NCBI GenBank assembly: GCA_004293385.1
Contig: RDYO01000094.1
Span: forward strand, 1-10,126
DNA: 10,126 nt
Source of the DNA: Verrucomicrobiota bacterium
Lineage (GTDB): Bacteria; Verrucomicrobiota; Verrucomicrobiia; Opitutales; UBA953
Direction of reading: 5' to 3'
In this document: piece after piece, positions 1-6,476 of the stretch
Layout: every line of letters starts with the position of its first letter
How positions within the stretch are numbered: the stretch's first letter is position 1
Notes under the pieces: model-generated
The model's database searches: none
The model's input: only the letters and a program-made list of their open reading frames with translations
Told to the model about the DNA's origin: nothing
Made by a program: the position numbers and the translations under genes

Positions 1-42
1 TCCGTCGACGTCCTCGCGGTGATCGGGGCGCATGATTTTCAA

Positions 43-62
43 GGCCGGGAGCATGCCCGGCC
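43..62. repeat. 7-bp GC-only inverted repeat
   Basis: GGCCGGG (43-49) pairs perfectly with CCCGGCC (56-62) around a 6-nt loop. No T-tract follows on either strand, so an intrinsic terminator is not supported. If the upstream gene ends at the TGA at 33-35, this hairpin would sit 8 nt after its stop and could mark a transcript 3' end. If the frame ending at 127-129 is coding instead, the hairpin lies inside that gene. Confidence 0.4.
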
Positions 63-188
63 CACGGATGAAGTCGGGATGAGCCGCGCCAGCGAGGTGC
101 CGGTGCCGCCTCCCCGGTTGCTCGGCTGATCACCGTTGCCGGTCGCGGTTAGTTCGGCCGGCGCGTGGCTCACTCCCTCCACCCAAGT

Positions 189-204
189 CGCACCTCTCGG
201 TGCG
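189..204. repeat. Perfect 6-bp hairpin with TCTC loop
   Basis: CGCACC (189-194), loop TCTC (195-198), GGTGCG (199-204). It lies 62 nt before the start codon of the barrel gene. If transcription starts upstream of it, it would fold in the 5' leader. No function can be read from the sequence. Confidence 0.35.
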
Positions 205-266
205 CATCGTCGCCTGCGCGGACCGCCACACCCGTGCCGGCGATAAAACCAAACATACCTTACTTC

Positions 267-1232
267 ATGAACTCTTCCTTCCTTTCCGCCCGTGCTTCCC
301 GCGTGGCGCTTTTCTCCCTCCTCGCCCTCGGTGCCTACACCGAAGCCCAGGCTTGCCCGTGCGGTTGCGTGCGGGTGCCGGTCGATAACCTGCTGGATCG
401 CCCGGCTGCGGCCGCCAGCCCGTTCACCTTCGACGTCCGCTACGATTACGTCGACCAGAACCGCCGCAACAACGACGCCCACGCGCACTTCTTCGCGGTG
501 CACCGTAACATCACCAGCACCCTCGAGACGAATCTCGGCGGCCAGGTCTGGTCGCTCGCGATTCCGCGCGTCGACCGCACGATCCGCACGAACATCCAGC
601 CGAGCGTCGGTAATCCTAACCCGGTGAACACCAGTCAGGATGTCAACGGCCTCGGTGACATCGCGCTCTCGACCCGTTTCAAGTGGTCCGACTACACCGT
701 CATCGCGGGCGTCAAGCTCCCGACCGGAGAGGATGACCTCACGCTGAACGTCTCGCGTCGCTACCTTCAGCCCGGCACCGGCTCGACCGACCTCATGCTC
801 GCCGTCCGTCGCGAATATTCGGCCGATGCGGATCACCCGTGGTTCTTCTGGCAGGTCGGCGCCCAAGGCGCGGTGGCCTATGACGCCAACTTCCGCCCCG
901 GCTCCACGTTGACCGGAACGCTGGGCGCGCGTTATGACTGGACGGACTCGCTGAAGTTCTCGCTCCAGACCACGGCCATCCGCCAGTTCCGCGATAAGAA
1001 CACCATGAACGCCGCCGGCTTCACCGCCTACGCCGAAGACCTCGAGAGCGCGGCTTTCTCGACGCACATCGCAGCCGGCCTGACCTATCAGCTGGGTGCC
1101 AAGACCAGCGCCTACCTGTTCTACAGCACCCCCCTGAAGAACAACAACATGTCCGACCGGCCCAACGGCAGCCAGGTGAATCCCGTGCACTCGAGCGAGA
1201 TCTGGTCCATCGGCCTGTCGCACTCGTTCTAA
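267..1232 (+). CDS. Predicted outer-membrane beta-barrel (transporter-like) protein
   Basis: A 321-residue exported protein. Residues 1-29 form a Sec signal peptide: Arg9 and Arg12, a hydrophobic core ending near LLALGA, then an AQA cleavage site before Cys30. Ala at position -3 does not fit a lipobox, so signal peptidase I cleavage is expected. The mature protein begins with CPCGC (30-34) and has no other cysteine. The rest alternates hydrophobic and polar residues as in beta strands and ends in Ser-His-Ser-Phe, a terminal aromatic typical of BAM-assembled barrels. The pair GLGDIALS and, some 20 residues later, KLPTGEDD resembles the MetA-pathway phenol-degradation/'transporter' barrel family. 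That family call is from memory. The substrate is unknown. I chose the ATG at 267 because the signal peptide begins there; the frame extends upstream to a GTG at 165 with no signal-like sequence. No Shine-Dalgarno is seen. A strong terminator follows, so the gene is probably monocistronic. Confidence 0.75.
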   Translation: MNSSFLSARASRVALFSLLALGAYTEAQACPCGCVRVPVDNLLDRPAAAASPFTFDVRYDYVDQNRRNNDAHAHFFAVHRNITSTLETNLGGQVWSLAIPRVDRTIRTNIQPSVGNPNPVNTSQDVNGLGDIALSTRFKWSDYTVIAGVKLPTGEDDLTLNVSRRYLQPGTGSTDLMLAVRREYSADADHPWFFWQVGAQGAVAYDANFRPGSTLTGTLGARYDWTDSLKFSLQTTAIRQFRDKNTMNAAGFTAYAEDLESAAFSTHIAAGLTYQLGAKTSAYLFYSTPLKNNNMSDRPNGSQVNPVHSSEIWSIGLSHSF

Positions 1233-1256
1233 GGCCGGTCCGCTTGATCGCCTTCC

Positions 1257-1295
1257 GAGGCCTGCCGTCAGAGGATGCGGCAGGCCTCCTTTTTT
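1257..1295 (+). terminator. Intrinsic terminator after the barrel-protein gene
   Basis: A perfect 11-bp stem, GAGGCCTGCCG (1257-1267) with CGGCAGGCCTC (1278-1288), encloses a 10-nt loop and is followed by CC... with six Ts at 1290-1295. It begins 24 nt after the TAA of the barrel gene and lies ahead of queD, separating the two transcription units. The T-tract is on the plus strand only, so it acts in one direction. Confidence 0.92.
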
Positions 1296-1370
1296 GGGTC
1301 TTTCCGGAGCGCCGCCGACCGCATCTTCCTTGCGACCCGGCCGTCCGCCCTCCTATCTGCAGGCTGTCCC

Positions 1371-1805
1371 ATGTTCACCTGCAGCAAGACCTACCGAGAC
1401 ATCCCGTTCGCCCACCGGCAGCATCGGCATGACGGGCATTGCTCCTTCCTGCACGGTCACAACTGGGCCATCGAGATCGAGTTCGGCTGCGAGCGGCTCG
1501 ATGAACGCGGTTTCGTCGTCGACTTCGGCGGCCTGGGTTTCCTGAAGACTTGGATCGCCGACCATCTCGACCACGCGTGTCTCTTCGCCAAGACGGATCC
1601 CGTCCGCGAGAAGCTCCTGCAGGATTATCCGAAGCTCTTCCGTCCGCTCGTCATCGATTCCGTCTCCACCGAAGGCATCGCGCAGTTCCTGTTCGAGACC
1701 TTCGACCCGATGGTGCGTAAGGAGACCGGCGGTCGCGCCTGGGTCCGGCAGATCATCCTGCACGAGGATACGAAGAACAAGGCGAGCTATCAGCCGAAGG
1801 CCTGA
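1371..1805 (+). CDS. queD: 6-carboxy-5,6,7,8-tetrahydropterin synthase (QueD)
   Basis: A 144-residue enzyme of the 6-pyruvoyl-tetrahydropterin synthase fold. In the family it converts 7,8-dihydroneopterin triphosphate to 6-carboxytetrahydropterin, an early step to queuosine and other 7-deazaguanines in the cytosol. The zinc ligands are visible as His15 (in FAHR) and His28 and His30 (in LHGHNW). The catalytic Cys24 gives the CxxxHGH signature that marks QueD. An Asp51-Phe52 motif (VVDF), Asp67-His68 (LDH), Ser99-Thr100-Glu101 and a late Glu before the C terminus match other conserved positions. The length is slightly above the usual 120 residues or so. The ATG at 1371 places the conserved CSKTYRD strand at the N terminus. 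An in-frame ATG at 1275 lies inside the terminator loop and is not credible. A poor promoter match is TTGCGA (1330-1335), 18 nt, TATCTG (1354-1359). queE starts 2 nt after the stop, so the two are surely co-transcribed. Confidence 0.93.
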   Translation: MFTCSKTYRDIPFAHRQHRHDGHCSFLHGHNWAIEIEFGCERLDERGFVVDFGGLGFLKTWIADHLDHACLFAKTDPVREKLLQDYPKLFRPLVIDSVSTEGIAQFLFETFDPMVRKETGGRAWVRQIILHEDTKNKASYQPKA

Positions 1806-1807
1806 CC

Positions 1808-2491
1808 ATGGCCGAGCTTTACCCCGTCAATGAGACGTTCCTCAGCTGGCAGGGGGAAGGGGTGCATCTCGGTCGCAAAGCTTTCTTTATCCGGCTCCAA
1901 GGTTGCCCGGTGAAGTGCGCCTGGTGCGACTCCGCGTCCACCTGGCATCCGCAGTTCGTCCCGAAGCAGGTCCGTAAGGCCTCCCCGACGGAACTGGCCG
2001 CCGAAGCCGCCGCCGCCCGACCAGAGTTCGTCGTCCTGACCGGCGGCGAGCCTTGCATCCATGACCTCGGGCCTCTGTTGGCCGCCATGGCATCAGTCGG
2101 TCTCAAGGTCCACCTCGAGACCTGTGGGGCCTATGCCATCGCCCCGGGCTTCGCCTGGGTGACCGTCAGCCCGAAATGGGCCAAACTACCCTTGGCCGAG
2201 TCCTTGGCCCGTGCGGATGAGATTAAACTCATCATCGAAGCCCCGGATAGCATCACCCGCTGGACCGAGGCCGTAGGCGGCAAGTGGCTCAGCCCCAACG
2301 TCTGGTTGCACCCTGAGTGGTCCCGTCGGGCCGATCCGGCCGTCTTAGGCACGATCACCGAGCAGGTGAAGCAGGGTGGGGCGCCTTACCGGGCGGGCTG
2401 GCAGGTCCATAAGCCCTATGCGGCCGATGCCTTGGACCCCCGCGCCCGTCCGCCGGCCCCCTTGGGTGGCGACGTCGGCAAGGGTTTCTGA
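1808..2491 (+). CDS. queE: 7-carboxy-7-deazaguanine synthase (QueE), radical SAM enzyme
   Basis: A 227-residue radical SAM enzyme. QueE rearranges 6-carboxytetrahydropterin, the QueD product, into 7-carboxy-7-deazaguanine, which QueC then turns into preQ0; queC is not in this window. The N terminus has the substrate-loop signature NETFLSWQGEG (8-18). The [4Fe-4S] cluster cysteines are Cys33, Cys37 and Cys40 in GCPVKCAWCDS, a Cx3Cx2C spacing. TGGEP (78-82) is the SAM-binding GGE motif, LETCG (103-107) and VSPK (120-123) follow, and the late QVHKP matches the usual 'HK' near the family C terminus. A proline-rich tail of about 27 residues begins at His201. The start 2 nt after the queD stop is favoured by family alignment. 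An AAGG seven bases upstream is a partial ribosome-binding site, one of the few in this window. The radical SAM core looks complete. Confidence 0.94.
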   Translation: MAELYPVNETFLSWQGEGVHLGRKAFFIRLQGCPVKCAWCDSASTWHPQFVPKQVRKASPTELAAEAAAARPEFVVLTGGEPCIHDLGPLLAAMASVGLKVHLETCGAYAIAPGFAWVTVSPKWAKLPLAESLARADEIKLIIEAPDSITRWTEAVGGKWLSPNVWLHPEWSRRADPAVLGTITEQVKQGGAPYRAGWQVHKPYAADALDPRARPPAPLGGDVGKGF

Positions 2492-2602
2492 GGGTCCGCG
2501 CCTGTCCGCCGGCCGCGGGTCGGGGCCCATGGTCGGTACTATCTTCGGATGGGAACTTTTTTTGCTTCACACGGGGGCAGAACCCTCATTCAAAACGACC
2601 TC
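2492..2602 (+). other. queE-carA intergenic region with a weak terminator-like element
   Basis: This 111-nt gap holds CCCAT (2526-2530) pairing with ATGGG (2549-2553) over an 18-nt loop, followed two bases later by AC and seven Ts (2557-2563). The stem is short and the loop large, so termination after queE would be inefficient if it occurs. The T-tract may instead belong to a carA promoter region; TACTAT (2537-2542) is a fair -10 match but lacks a -35 partner. No pyrimidine-type attenuator (long alternative stems or a pyrimidine-rich leader ORF) was seen. Confidence 0.3.
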
Positions 2603-3760
2603 ATGAACCGACCTGCCGTGCTCGCTCTTGAAGATGGAACCATTCTTCGGGGCAGGGCGTTCGGAGCTTCGGCCACCCTCTGCGGCGAAGTCGTGTTCAA
2701 TACGAGCATCACCGGCTACCAGGAGATCCTCACCGATCCTTCCTACTTCGGCCAGATCGTCACCATGACGACCCCGCAGATCGGCAACTACGGCGTCAAC
2801 GAAGACGACTTCGAGTCCGCCCGCCCGCACGTCGCCGGTTTCGTCGTCCGCGACCTCTCGCCGATCGTCTCGAACTGGCGCGCCACCACTGACCTGAGCA
2901 CCTGGCTCGCCAAGTACGGCATCCCCGGCATCGAAGGCGTCGACACCCGCTCCCTGACCAAGAAGCTGCGTTCCGCCGGCGTGATGAAGGCCTGCCTCTC
3001 CACCGAAGGCATCAGCGACGAAGAAGCCCTCAAGCGCGCCCGCGCCTGGACCGGCACCGTCGGCGCCGACTTCGTCAAGGACGTCACCTGCAAGGCCCCA
3101 TATCACTACAACGCCACCGTCGGCGACTGCGAGGCCTTCACCGTCCCGGGCACGCACCTCAACAAGCCGAAGGGCCGTGCGACCAAGTACCGCATCGCGG
3201 CCTACGACTTCGGCGCGAAGACCTCGATCTTCCGACGCCTCGTCGCTTCCGGCTTCGACGTCCACGTCTTCCCGGCCCGCACCCCGGCGGCCGAGATCCG
3301 CGCCTTCAATCCCGACGGCGTCTTCCTGTCCAACGGACCCGGCGACCCCGCCGCCCTGAAGTACGCCCACGAAGCCGTGGCGGACCTCATCAAGACCTAC
3401 CCGGTCTTCGGCATCTGTCTCGGTCACCAGATCATCACGCACGCCATCGGCGCTTCGACCTACAAGCTGAAGTTCGGCCACCGCGGCGGCAATCAGCCCG
3501 TCAAGAACACCGAAGAGGACCGCGTGTCCATCACCGCCCAGAACCACGGCTTCGCCTCCAAGCGCGAAGACCTGGAGCGCTGCGGCGCCGTCGTCACCGA
3601 GGTCAATCTGAACGACGACACCGTCTCCGGCCTGCGCCTCAAGGATAAGCCCGTCTTCTCCGTCCAGTACCACCCGGAAGCCGGCCCTGGTCCGAACGAC
3701 GCCGACGTGCTGTTCGACCGGTTCTACGACCTGATCGCCAAGAGCAAGGCGGGCAAGTAA
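2603..3760 (+). CDS. carA: Carbamoyl-phosphate synthase small (glutaminase) subunit
   Basis: A 385-residue protein, the usual CarA length. It hydrolyses glutamine and channels ammonia to CarB, which makes carbamoyl phosphate for pyrimidines and arginine in the cytosol. The N-terminal CarA domain shows ALEDGT, GEVVFNT and GYQEILTDPSY within about the first 55 residues. The C-terminal class I glutamine amidotransferase domain starts near YRIAAYDFGAK and contains SNGPGDP, the nucleophile Cys272 in GICLGHQ, and His357 and Glu359 in YHPEAGPGP, giving a complete Cys-His-Glu triad. I chose the ATG at 2603 because CarA proteins begin a few residues before LEDGT; an in-frame ATG at 2549 would add 18 unrelated residues. 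No Shine-Dalgarno is visible. carB does not follow and must be elsewhere. Codons end overwhelmingly in C, suggesting good expression. Confidence 0.96.
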   Translation: MNRPAVLALEDGTILRGRAFGASATLCGEVVFNTSITGYQEILTDPSYFGQIVTMTTPQIGNYGVNEDDFESARPHVAGFVVRDLSPIVSNWRATTDLSTWLAKYGIPGIEGVDTRSLTKKLRSAGVMKACLSTEGISDEEALKRARAWTGTVGADFVKDVTCKAPYHYNATVGDCEAFTVPGTHLNKPKGRATKYRIAAYDFGAKTSIFRRLVASGFDVHVFPARTPAAEIRAFNPDGVFLSNGPGDPAALKYAHEAVADLIKTYPVFGICLGHQIITHAIGASTYKLKFGHRGGNQPVKNTEEDRVSITAQNHGFASKREDLERCGAVVTEVNLNDDTVSGLRLKDKPVFSVQYHPEAGPGPNDADVLFDRFYDLIAKSKAGK

Positions 3761-3771
3761 GCCGCGGCGTC

Positions 3772-4284
3772 ATGGCTGCCCGACTTCTCGCAGCCTTGGG
3801 TTTCGCGCTCCTCCTCGGAGGTTGCGCCATGCTGCCGCCGACGGCCGAAGACCGCGTCGCCGAACTGATCGAGGACGCCGCCGCCGGCCGGAGCATCGCA
3901 GGACGATATCATAACCTCGACCCCGTGGACGAGGCCAGCACGGCCCAGTTCGTCTACGTCGAGGAGTGGCTCGACGTGAACGGCGAGGCGGTCCTGGAAG
4001 TCCGGCCCGGTCCCGTGCCGGCGGAGGGCGCCTTCCGCTTCACGCGTTCGGCCGACGGCCGAACGACTTATCTCATCAGCTACGGCTGGCCCGGTCCGCA
4101 GGTGCGTTCGCGGGTGCTCCGTCCGGCGCCGGGTTCGACCATCACCTTGCTGGGCTGGTCGGATCTCCTGCCGTGGGAGCAGCTCGGCGGCGTCTGCGTG
4201 ATCACGACCCCGCGCGAGATGGCCGACGAAGAGAACCACCCGTGCAAGCAGGCATTCGTCTTCAAGGTCACCGCACCGCGCTGA
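3772..4284 (+). CDS. Small lipoprotein of unknown function
   Basis: A 170-residue protein with a lipoprotein signal: Arg4, a hydrophobic stretch LLAALGFALLL, and the lipobox Leu15-Gly16-Gly17-Cys18. After cleavage Cys18 would be lipidated. The +2 residue is Ala, not Asp, so by the Escherichia rule it would go to the outer membrane. The mature part is acidic near its start (about 24-36) and then looks strand-rich, with short blocks ending in turns rich in Gly and Pro. Two further cysteines, Cys142 and Cys158, could form a disulfide in the periplasm. I recognise no domain. The gene starts 11 nt after the carA stop with no promoter or Shine-Dalgarno between, so it is probably read through from carA although a functional link is not evident. 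Its 3' end is 3 nt from the convergent kup stop. Confidence 0.75.
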   Translation: MAARLLAALGFALLLGGCAMLPPTAEDRVAELIEDAAAGRSIAGRYHNLDPVDEASTAQFVYVEEWLDVNGEAVLEVRPGPVPAEGAFRFTRSADGRTTYLISYGWPGPQVRSRVLRPAPGSTITLLGWSDLLPWEQLGGVCVITTPREMADEENHPCKQAFVFKVTAPR

Positions 4285-4287
4285 ACC

Positions 4288-6348
4288 TCAGAGCTCGACC
4301 TGCATGCCGAGCTCGACCACGCGGCCGGGCGGCAGGTTGAAGTAAGCCGTCGCGGAGAGGGCGTTGCGATTGAGCACTTCGAAGAGCTTTTCCTGGACGG
4401 CGTTGAGCGAGAACCCGGTCGTCGCGCGGACGATCGTCTCGCGGCTGAGGAAGTAGGTGGTCTCGAGCGGATTGGGGGCGATGCCGAGCTCGCGGTAGGC
4501 CGCGTTGAGCACCGGGAAGACGTCCTGCTTCTCGCGGAAGCCGAAGCGACCGGTGACGCTGAGCACGGAGGGGAATTCCTCGTGGCTGTCGACCTTGCAG
4601 AACTTCGGTCCGCGCGTGTGGAAACTCACGCGTTCGGATTCCGGCACGTAGGCGCGGTCTTCGTCGACCTTGAGCGTCACCACGATGATGTGGTCGTGCA
4701 GGGCGCGGTTATGCTTGAGGTTGTGGGCCAGCGCCATCGGCACGGACTTCGTCGAGCCGGCGAGGTAGACCGCCGTGCCTTTCACGCGGGCGAACTTGCC
4801 GGCCACGAAACGGTCTTCGACGCTGTCCAGGAAGTTCTCGAAATCGCCGGCCGCTTCGCCCTCGCTCATCTTCTGCTTCATCACCAGGCGGCCCTTGTTC
4901 CAGACGGCCATGATGTAGTAGACCAGGAAGCCGGCGGCGAGCGGGAGCCAGCCGCTCTCGAGGATCTTCGGGAAGTTGGAGGAGACGAAGACGACCTCGA
5001 GCAGGATGACCGGGGCGACGAAGACGTAGGCCGTGACGGACGGGATCTTGAAGCGCTGGCGCAGGTACTGGCCGAACAGGATGGTGGTGATCAGCATCGT
5101 GAGGCTGACCGCGATGCCGTAGGCGCTGGCCAGGTGTTCGGAGGACTTGTACTGCAGGACCAGGAAGATGGAGCCGATCATGAGCATCCAGTTGATGATC
5201 GGGATGTAGATCTGCCCCGATTCCTGGTCCGAGGTGTGCTCGATGCGCATGCGCGGCAGGTAGTTCAGCTGGATCGCCTGCATGGTCGTCGAGAAGGCCC
5301 CGGAGATGAGGGCCTGCGAGGCGATGATGGCGGCGAGGGTGGCGATGACGACCAGCGGGATCTGGGCCCAGTTGGGCGCCATGTTGAAGAACGGGTTGAA
5401 GCCGTGCGTGAACTCCGCGGCCGGCTGCGACAGCGCCCAGGCGCCCTGACCGAGGTAGTTGAGGATGAGGGCAGGGAAGACGATGAAGTACCAGCCGGCC
5501 CGGATGGGCTTCTGACCGAAGTGGCCCATGTCGGCGTAGAGCGCTTCGGCTCCCGTGACGGAGAGGAAGACGGCGCTGAGGATGATCATCGACAGACCGG
5601 GGTGCTCGATGAAGAAGCCGATCGATTCCAGCGGGTTGAACGCGTGCACGATGATCGAAGCCTGGCTGGAATGGGCCACGAGCGAGCCGATGCCGGTGGC
5701 GGCGATGCAGGCGAACCAAGCCAAGGTGATCGGACCGAAATACATGCCGACCCGGCCGGAGCCGCGCTTCTGGAGGGCGAACACGCCGACCAGGATGGCT
5801 GCCGCCATGGCCGGGATGAAGATGGTCAGGAAGTTCGCGGACAGCGGCCCCTTCAGGCTTTCATTGGCCTCTTTGATGCCTTCCAGCGCCGACAGCACGG
5901 AGATGGCCGGGGTGATGACGCCGTCGCCGAAGAGCAGGGCGGTGCCGAAGACGCCCAGCAGCACGAGCACGCTGCGGTGCTTGCGCTTGGTCTTCTCGTG
6001 GGTGACCTGCTCGACCTTCTTGTCGTCGGCCTTCTCCTTAGCCGAAGCCAGGGACACCAGGGTCATGATGCCGCCTTCGCCGTCCTCATTGGCCTCCATG
6101 ATGAACAGGACGTATTTGACGGTCACCACGCAGATCAGGGACCAGATGATCATCGAGACGGCCGGGACGACGATCTGTTCCACGGTGCCGCCGTTATGCA
6201 GCCCGTTGCGGAGGCATTCGCGGAACGCATAAAGGGGGCTGGTCCCGATGTCACCGAAGACGACCCCGAGGGCCGCGATGGTGGCCGCCATGGTCAGCGG
6301 TTTGACGGGGGAGGAGCCTTCGGTCGGCTCCGGGTCGGACGTGCTCAT
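4288..6348 (-). CDS. kup: KUP-family potassium uptake transporter
   Basis: A 686-residue inner-membrane protein that takes up K+, probably with protons as in other KUP transporters. Family hallmarks are GDIGTSPLY (32-40) in the first membrane helix, NEDGEGG (87-93), FGDGVITPAISVLSA (140-154) and GAEALYADMGHFG (266-278). About twelve hydrophobic segments run to about residue 480, followed by a cytosolic C-terminal domain of roughly 200 residues. It is somewhat longer than Escherichia coli Kup (622), partly from a Lys-rich loop at about 101-126 between helices 2 and 3. The start is fixed by an in-frame TAA just upstream (plus-strand TTA at 6355-6357). No Shine-Dalgarno is well placed; an AGGAG lies 22 nt before the ATG, too far to serve. 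The gene is divergent from yajC and convergent with the lipoprotein gene, so it forms its own unit. No intrinsic terminator is seen after it. Confidence 0.95.
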   Translation of the reverse strand: MSTSDPEPTEGSSPVKPLTMAATIAALGVVFGDIGTSPLYAFRECLRNGLHNGGTVEQIVVPAVSMIIWSLICVVTVKYVLFIMEANEDGEGGIMTLVSLASAKEKADDKKVEQVTHEKTKRKHRSVLVLLGVFGTALLFGDGVITPAISVLSALEGIKEANESLKGPLSANFLTIFIPAMAAAILVGVFALQKRGSGRVGMYFGPITLAWFACIAATGIGSLVAHSSQASIIVHAFNPLESIGFFIEHPGLSMIILSAVFLSVTGAEALYADMGHFGQKPIRAGWYFIVFPALILNYLGQGAWALSQPAAEFTHGFNPFFNMAPNWAQIPLVVIATLAAIIASQALISGAFSTTMQAIQLNYLPRMRIEHTSDQESGQIYIPIINWMLMIGSIFLVLQYKSSEHLASAYGIAVSLTMLITTILFGQYLRQRFKIPSVTAYVFVAPVILLEVVFVSSNFPKILESGWLPLAAGFLVYYIMAVWNKGRLVMKQKMSEGEAAGDFENFLDSVEDRFVAGKFARVKGTAVYLAGSTKSVPMALAHNLKHNRALHDHIIVVTLKVDEDRAYVPESERVSFHTRGPKFCKVDSHEEFPSVLSVTGRFGFREKQDVFPVLNAAYRELGIAPNPLETTYFLSRETIVRATTGFSLNAVQEKLFEVLNRNALSATAYFNLPPGRVVELGMQVEL
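4291..4314. repeat. Inverted and direct repeat at the lipoprotein/kup convergent junction
   Basis: GAGCTCG (4291-4297) and CGAGCTC (4308-4314) form a 7-bp stem with a 10-nt loop. Because GAGCTC is itself palindromic, the same bases also make a 10-nt direct repeat, GAGCTCGACC at 4291-4300 and 4309-4318. It lies in the last codons of kup, encoding its repeated Val-Glu-Leu end. No T-tract follows on either strand, so it is at best a weak 3'-end structure shared by the two convergent genes and may only reflect the repeated amino acids. Confidence 0.4.
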
Positions 6349-6386
6349 GGAGAGTTATTCACAGTGACAGCTCCTAGGGGTTAATC

Positions 6387-6420
6387 AAAGGCAATCGGGG
6401 ATGCCGGGGCTTGCCTTTTT
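6387..6420 (+). terminator. Terminator-like hairpin in the kup/yajC divergent region
   Basis: AAAGGCAA (6387-6394) pairs with TTGCCTTT (6411-6418) as an 8-bp stem over a 16-nt loop that can close further by CGG/CCG. On the plus strand the right arm runs into five Ts (6416-6420), as in an intrinsic terminator. Its place, upstream of yajC and opposite the kup leader, suggests it stops plus-strand readthrough or antisense transcription across kup before the yajC promoter. Read on the minus strand only three Ts follow the stem, then GATT, so it is weaker there and could be an element of the kup leader. Confidence 0.45.
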
Positions 6421-6430
6421 GTCTCATAAT
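6401..6430 (+). promoter_or_regulatory. Candidate promoter for yajC-secDF-recJ
   Basis: CATAAT (6425-6430) matches the sigma-70 -10 consensus at five of six positions. With an 18-nt spacer the -35 would be ATGCCG (6401-6406), only three of six. Transcription would start near 6437, giving a leader of about 40 nt. The call rests mainly on the -10 box and on the position in the only sizeable gap before yajC. Confidence 0.35.
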
Positions 6431-6476
6431 CGCATCTCCAGACCTTCAGCCCACCCCTTTCCAAACAATACGAACA

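Larger units (their letters stand above)
1..266. other. Region with no confident gene, upstream of the barrel protein
   Basis: No protein or RNA gene can be supported here. Plus frame 1 is open from the window edge to a TGA at 127-129 (42 codons with mostly G or C in third position), and frame 3 ends at a TGA at 33-35. Either could be the tail of a gene lying mainly outside the window, and I recognise neither peptide. The stretch is GC-rich with several inverted repeats and turns A-rich only just before the next start codon (about 241-262). A poor promoter match for that gene is CGGACC (219-224), 17 nt, GATAAA (242-247). I looked for riboswitch-type motifs (cobalamin box, TPP) on both strands and saw none. 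Confidence 0.5.

Noticed and set aside
1..266. Cobalamin or other riboswitch before the barrel-protein gene
   Set aside because: The GC-rich hairpins looked suggestive, but no B12 box, TPP or other conserved core was found on either strand.
39..1223. 394-codon minus-strand frame opposite the barrel-protein gene
   Set aside because: No signal or domain seen; the plus-strand protein has a signal peptide, barrel pattern and a matching terminator.
1275..1370. Upstream in-frame ATG for queD
   Set aside because: It lies in the loop of the intrinsic terminator and would add 32 residues unlike any QueD.
1296..1370. preQ1 riboswitch before queD
   Set aside because: No H-type pseudoknot pattern or A-rich tail before the start codon can be seen.
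2549..2602. Upstream in-frame ATG for carA
   Set aside because: The extra 18 residues do not match CarA, whose conserved part starts a few residues after the ATG at 2603.
2567..3673. 368-codon minus-strand frame opposite carA
   Set aside because: Same kind of shadow; carA on the plus strand has all family motifs.
4582..6384. 600-codon open frame on the plus strand opposite kup
   Set aside because: It is antisense to a clear KUP transporter, its translation is rich in Asp, Glu, Gly, Arg and His without any domain, and long antisense frames are common in GC-rich genes.
6349..6476. Cyclic di-AMP (ydaO-type) riboswitch before kup
   Set aside because: Such riboswitches regulate K+ transporters, but the gap is short and I see none of the conserved core segments.
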